A stretch of 7,776 bases of DNA, taken from Bacillota bacterium (GTDB lineage: Bacteria; Bacillota; Bacilli; Thermoactinomycetales; DSM-44946). Of this stretch, positions 5,744-7,776 are shown one piece after another (the first letter of the stretch is position 1; the number at the start of each line of letters is the position of its first letter). Under the pieces are notes generated by a model. The model saw nothing but the letters and a program-made list of their open reading frames with translations, had not been told where the DNA came from and searched no databases. Position numbers and translations under genes: made by a program. The DNA lies in the NCBI GenBank assembly GCA_021793745.1, contig JAJYSD010000039.1, positions 1 through 7,776 of the forward strand, given 5' to 3'.

Positions 5744-7435
5744 AGGGAGCAATTTGTGATCGGGATTGATTTCGGAACCGAATCGGGAAGGGCGGTTTTG
5801 GTCGATGTCAGATCCGGAAAGGAAGTCGCCCATCACGTAACCCCTTATCGCCACGGGGTGATCAGCGAGCGGTTGCCGGAATCGGATGTCCTGTTAAAAC
5901 CGGACGCTTATCTGCAGCATCCCGATGATTACCTGGAGGTGCTGGAAACCTCGGTTCCTTCGGTCCTTCAGCAAGCAGGGATCAAGCCGGAAAGCGTGGT
6001 CGGTCTGGGGATCGATTTTACCTCCTCCACGATGGTCCCGGTCGATCGGCAGTTGGTTCCGCTGTGCCGAAAACCGGAGTGGAACCGGCATCCCCATGCC
6101 TGGGTGAAACTGTGGAAGCACCACGGGCCGAAGGCGGAGGCGGAAAAAATCGATCGCATCGCCAAGGAGCGCGGTGAGCCCTGGCTCTCCCGCTATGGGG
6201 GAAAGGTTTCCTCCGAATGGATGATTCCCAAATGTTTGGAAATTCTGGGTGAAGCGCCGGAAGTCTATCATGCGGCGGATCTTTTTCTGGAAGCGGCGGA
6301 TTGGGTGGTCGCGCTGATGACGGGAGAGGTGAAGCGAAATCTGTGCGCCGCGGGGTTCAAGTCCTTTTGGAGCAAGAGCGATGGTTACCCCTCCGAGGAT
6401 TTCTTCGCCGCCCTGGATCCCCGGTTTGCCGATATTACGCGGACCAAACTCCGGGGGGAAATTTGTCCGGTCGGCGAAAGGGCCGGCCGGCTGACGCCGG
6501 CGATGGCGGAGCGGATGGGGTTAAGGCCGGGGCTGCCCGTCGCTGTGGGGATCGTCGATGCGCACGCCTCCGTACTGGGGGCGGGGGCGGTGGATCCGGG
6601 GGAAATGTTGTTGGTGATGGGGACGTCCACCTGCCATATGTTGATCAGCGACGAGGAGTACGAGGTGGAGGGGATCAGCGGTGTCGTGGAAGATGGCATT
6701 CTGCCGGGGATGTATGCCTATGAGGCGGGACAACCCGCCGTCGGTGATCTTTTTGCCTGGTTCATCAAACAAGGGGTTCCGGAGTATGTGCAGCGGGAAG
6801 CGCAGTCGGAGGGGATGACGGTCTTTCAATGGCTGGAGCAGCGGGCGGCGCAGCTGAGACCCGGAGAAAGCGGCTTGTTGGCGCTGGATTGGTTTAACGG
6901 CAATCGATCGATCCTGGATAATGCCCATCTGTCAGGGCTGATTATCGGCTACACCCTCGGCACCCGACCGGAAGAAATCTTTCGCGCACTGATGGAGGCT
7001 ACCGCCTTTGGTACGCGCATGATCATCGACGCGTATCGGGCGAGCGGGCTGGGAGTGAATCAGTTGGTGGCCTGCGGGGGACTGCCGCAGAGCAATCAGC
7101 TGTTGATGCAAATCTATGCGGATGTGACCGGGATGGAGATCGCGGTGGTTTCCAGCAAGCATACCTCGGCCGTCGGGGCGGCCATTTTGGGGAGTGTGGC
7201 GGCCGGCTCCGCCGAAGGGGGCTACGATTCGATCCCGGAGGCCGTCCGCCGGCTGGCCTGCCCCCGGGTGAAGAAGTTTCAGCCGATCCCGGAGCAGGAA
7301 AAGGTTTATCAGCGGCTTTTTCGGGAGTATAAGATCCTGCACGATTATTTCGGGAGGGGCGGAAATGACGTGATGAAGCGGTTGAAGCAAATCCGGGAGG
7401 AGGCGGGCTTTTCCGCCTCCGGCGATCATCGGTAA
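5741..7435 (+). CDS. araB: Ribulokinase AraB (FGGY carbohydrate kinase)
   Basis: This 564-aa kinase phosphorylates ribulose at C5 with ATP; AraB normally acts on L-ribulose in arabinose breakdown, and characterised members also accept D-ribulose and pentitols. The N-terminal [15 protein letters not shown] (residues 8-22) is the phosphate-binding start. [11 protein letters not shown] (90-100) is the AraB-specific segment, VDAHAS (272-277) carries the expected catalytic Asp (D273), GTSTCHM is at 294-300, and [21 protein letters not shown] (444-464) is the C-terminal FGGY signature region. Length matches B. subtilis AraB. ATG 5741 is chosen because homologues begin here and GGGGGG (5727-5732) lies 8 nt upstream. 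The frame is open further back to a GTG at 5594 that overlaps the tarJ-like stop (GTGA, with GGAG 8 nt upstream), which would add 49 unconserved-looking residues. No araA, araD or araR is adjacent. Pairing with a TarJ-type enzyme suggests a D-ribulose/ribitol role as an alternative to L-arabinose use. Confidence 0.93.
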   Translation: MREQFVIGIDFGTESGRAVLVDVRSGKEVAHHVTPYRHGVISERLPESDVLLKPDAYLQHPDDYLEVLETSVPSVLQQAGIKPESVVGLGIDFTSSTMVPVDRQLVPLCRKPEWNRHPHAWVKLWKHHGPKAEAEKIDRIAKERGEPWLSRYGGKVSSEWMIPKCLEILGEAPEVYHAADLFLEAADWVVALMTGEVKRNLCAAGFKSFWSKSDGYPSEDFFAALDPRFADITRTKLRGEICPVGERAGRLTPAMAERMGLRPGLPVAVGIVDAHASVLGAGAVDPGEMLLVMGTSTCHMLISDEEYEVEGISGVVEDGILPGMYAYEAGQPAVGDLFAWFIKQGVPEYVQREAQSEGMTVFQWLEQRAAQLRPGESGLLALDWFNGNRSILDNAHLSGLIIGYTLGTRPEEIFRALMEATAFGTRMIIDAYRASGLGVNQLVACGGLPQSNQLLMQIYADVTGMEIAVVSSKHTSAVGAAILGSVAAGSAEGGYDSIPEAVRRLACPRVKKFQPIPEQEKVYQRLFREYKILHDYFGRGGNDVMKRLKQIREEAGFSASGDHR

Positions 7436-7458
7436 TGGCTTCAATCCCCCGGGTGCCC

Positions 7459-7493
7459 GGAGGTGGGTCCCAAGGGCTCACCTCCCGATTTTT
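7459..7493 (+). terminator. Intrinsic terminator after araB
   Basis: A 12-bp stem joins 7459-7470 (GGAGGTGGGTCC) to 7474-7485 (GGGCTCACCTCC) with two G-U pairs and a CAA loop. It is followed by CGATTTTT, with the T-run at 7489-7493. It starts 23 nt after the araB stop and closes the tarJ-araB unit before aroC. Confidence 0.88.
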
Positions 7494-7570
7494 CAGCCTT
7501 TAGTTTAAAATATAGATAAGTTTGCTAAACAGACCTTAATAGGCTACCACGAGGAAACGCCCAGGGGCGA

Positions 7571-7599
7571 TTCCGAATCGGCCGGTTGTGTGATATGAT
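7571..7599 (+). promoter_or_regulatory. Probable aroC promoter, extended -10
   Basis: TATGAT (7594-7599) is preceded directly by TGA, giving the extended -10 pattern TGnTATGAT. At 17-nt spacing the -35 would be TTCCGA (7571-7576), which is weak (3 of 6). The imperfect dyad GATTCCGAATC (7569-7579) overlaps this -35. Transcription would start near 7606, about 48 nt before aroC. The AT-rich stretch 7497-7540 further upstream holds nothing I can name. Confidence 0.5.
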
Positions 7600-7653
7600 A
7601 CTAAGAAAAATTTGCGACGCAGTTTCTGTGTTTGCGTGGAGAGGGGAGAAGTT

Positions 7654-7776
7654 GTGCGTTATCTAACGGCGGGAGAGTCCCACGGCCCTCAGTTGACGGT
7701 GATTATTGAAGGATTGCCCAGCCAGTTGCCCTTTTCGCGGGAAAAGGTGGATGAGCAGCTGGCCCGGCGCCAGAAG
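7654..7776 (+). CDS. aroC: Chorismate synthase AroC, 5' part
   Basis: Only the first 41 codons are in the window. They read [20 protein letters not shown] and continue to EQLARRQK, matching the N-terminus of chorismate synthase, including the GESHG segment near the FMN and substrate site. The enzyme converts 5-enolpyruvylshikimate 3-phosphate to chorismate, the last shared step to aromatic amino acids, folate and menaquinone. The start is GTG at 7654 with GAGGGGAG (7641-7648) 5 nt upstream; no better in-frame start is nearby. The product feeds MqnA, encoded about 5 kb upstream. In B. subtilis aroC follows ndk and cheR and leads into aroB, so aroB may lie just beyond the right edge. Confidence 0.95.
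   Translation, partial: MRYLTAGESHGPQLTVIIEGLPSQLPFSREKVDEQLARRQK

Noticed and set aside
7497..7560. Riboswitch or small RNA in the AT-rich spacer before aroC
   Set aside because: No recognisable riboswitch core or strong helix was found beyond a 4-bp CGCC/GGCG hairpin near 7558-7569.

Overview
The window is 7.8 kb of G+C-rich, densely coding DNA in which every convincing gene lies on the + strand. The gene set and order point to a Bacillota (class Bacilli) chromosome: MenG, heptaprenyl diphosphate synthase component II, nucleoside diphosphate kinase and chorismate synthase occur in the same order as in the Bacillus subtilis menG-hepT-ndk-(cheR)-aroC region. Strong Shine-Dalgarno sequences, GTG and TTG starts, and sigma-A-like extended -10 promoters fit this. 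High G+C together with futalosine-pathway genes suggests a thermophilic or high-G+C lineage such as Thermoactinomycetaceae or Alicyclobacillaceae, but that placement is inference.

Region 1 (1-3788) is a quinone-biosynthesis operon. It starts with the 3' part of menG/ubiE (methyltransferase). Then come a UbiA-family prenyltransferase, a UbiX-type flavin prenyltransferase and MqnA chorismate dehydratase, joined by overlaps (56 bp, ATGA and TTGA). After a 130-bp gap comes hepT. MqnA marks the futalosine route to menaquinone: MqnA opens the pathway from chorismate, UbiA attaches the heptaprenyl-type chain that HepT (with a HepS subunit not seen here) makes, UbiX supplies prenyl-FMN for a UbiD-type decarboxylase (not in the window), and MenG does the last methylation.

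Region 2 (3789-4356) is ndk, with its own good promoter and a strong intrinsic terminator.

Region 3 (4357-7493) is a two-gene pentose/pentitol-phosphate module placed where B. subtilis has cheR. It holds a TarJ-type ribulose-5-phosphate reductase (ribitol-5-phosphate dehydrogenase) and an AraB-type ribulokinase, ended by a long terminator hairpin. No TarI cytidylyltransferase, transporter, isomerase or epimerase is visible. The 143-bp spacer between the two genes has an 11-bp direct repeat and a 10-bp inverted repeat that would pair with the araB start codon, so translational control is possible.

Region 4 (7494-7776) holds an AT-rich spacer, a probable extended -10 promoter and the first 41 codons of aroC. 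AroC makes chorismate, the substrate of MqnA at the other end of the window. No RNA gene, CRISPR array, insertion sequence or phage gene was seen.
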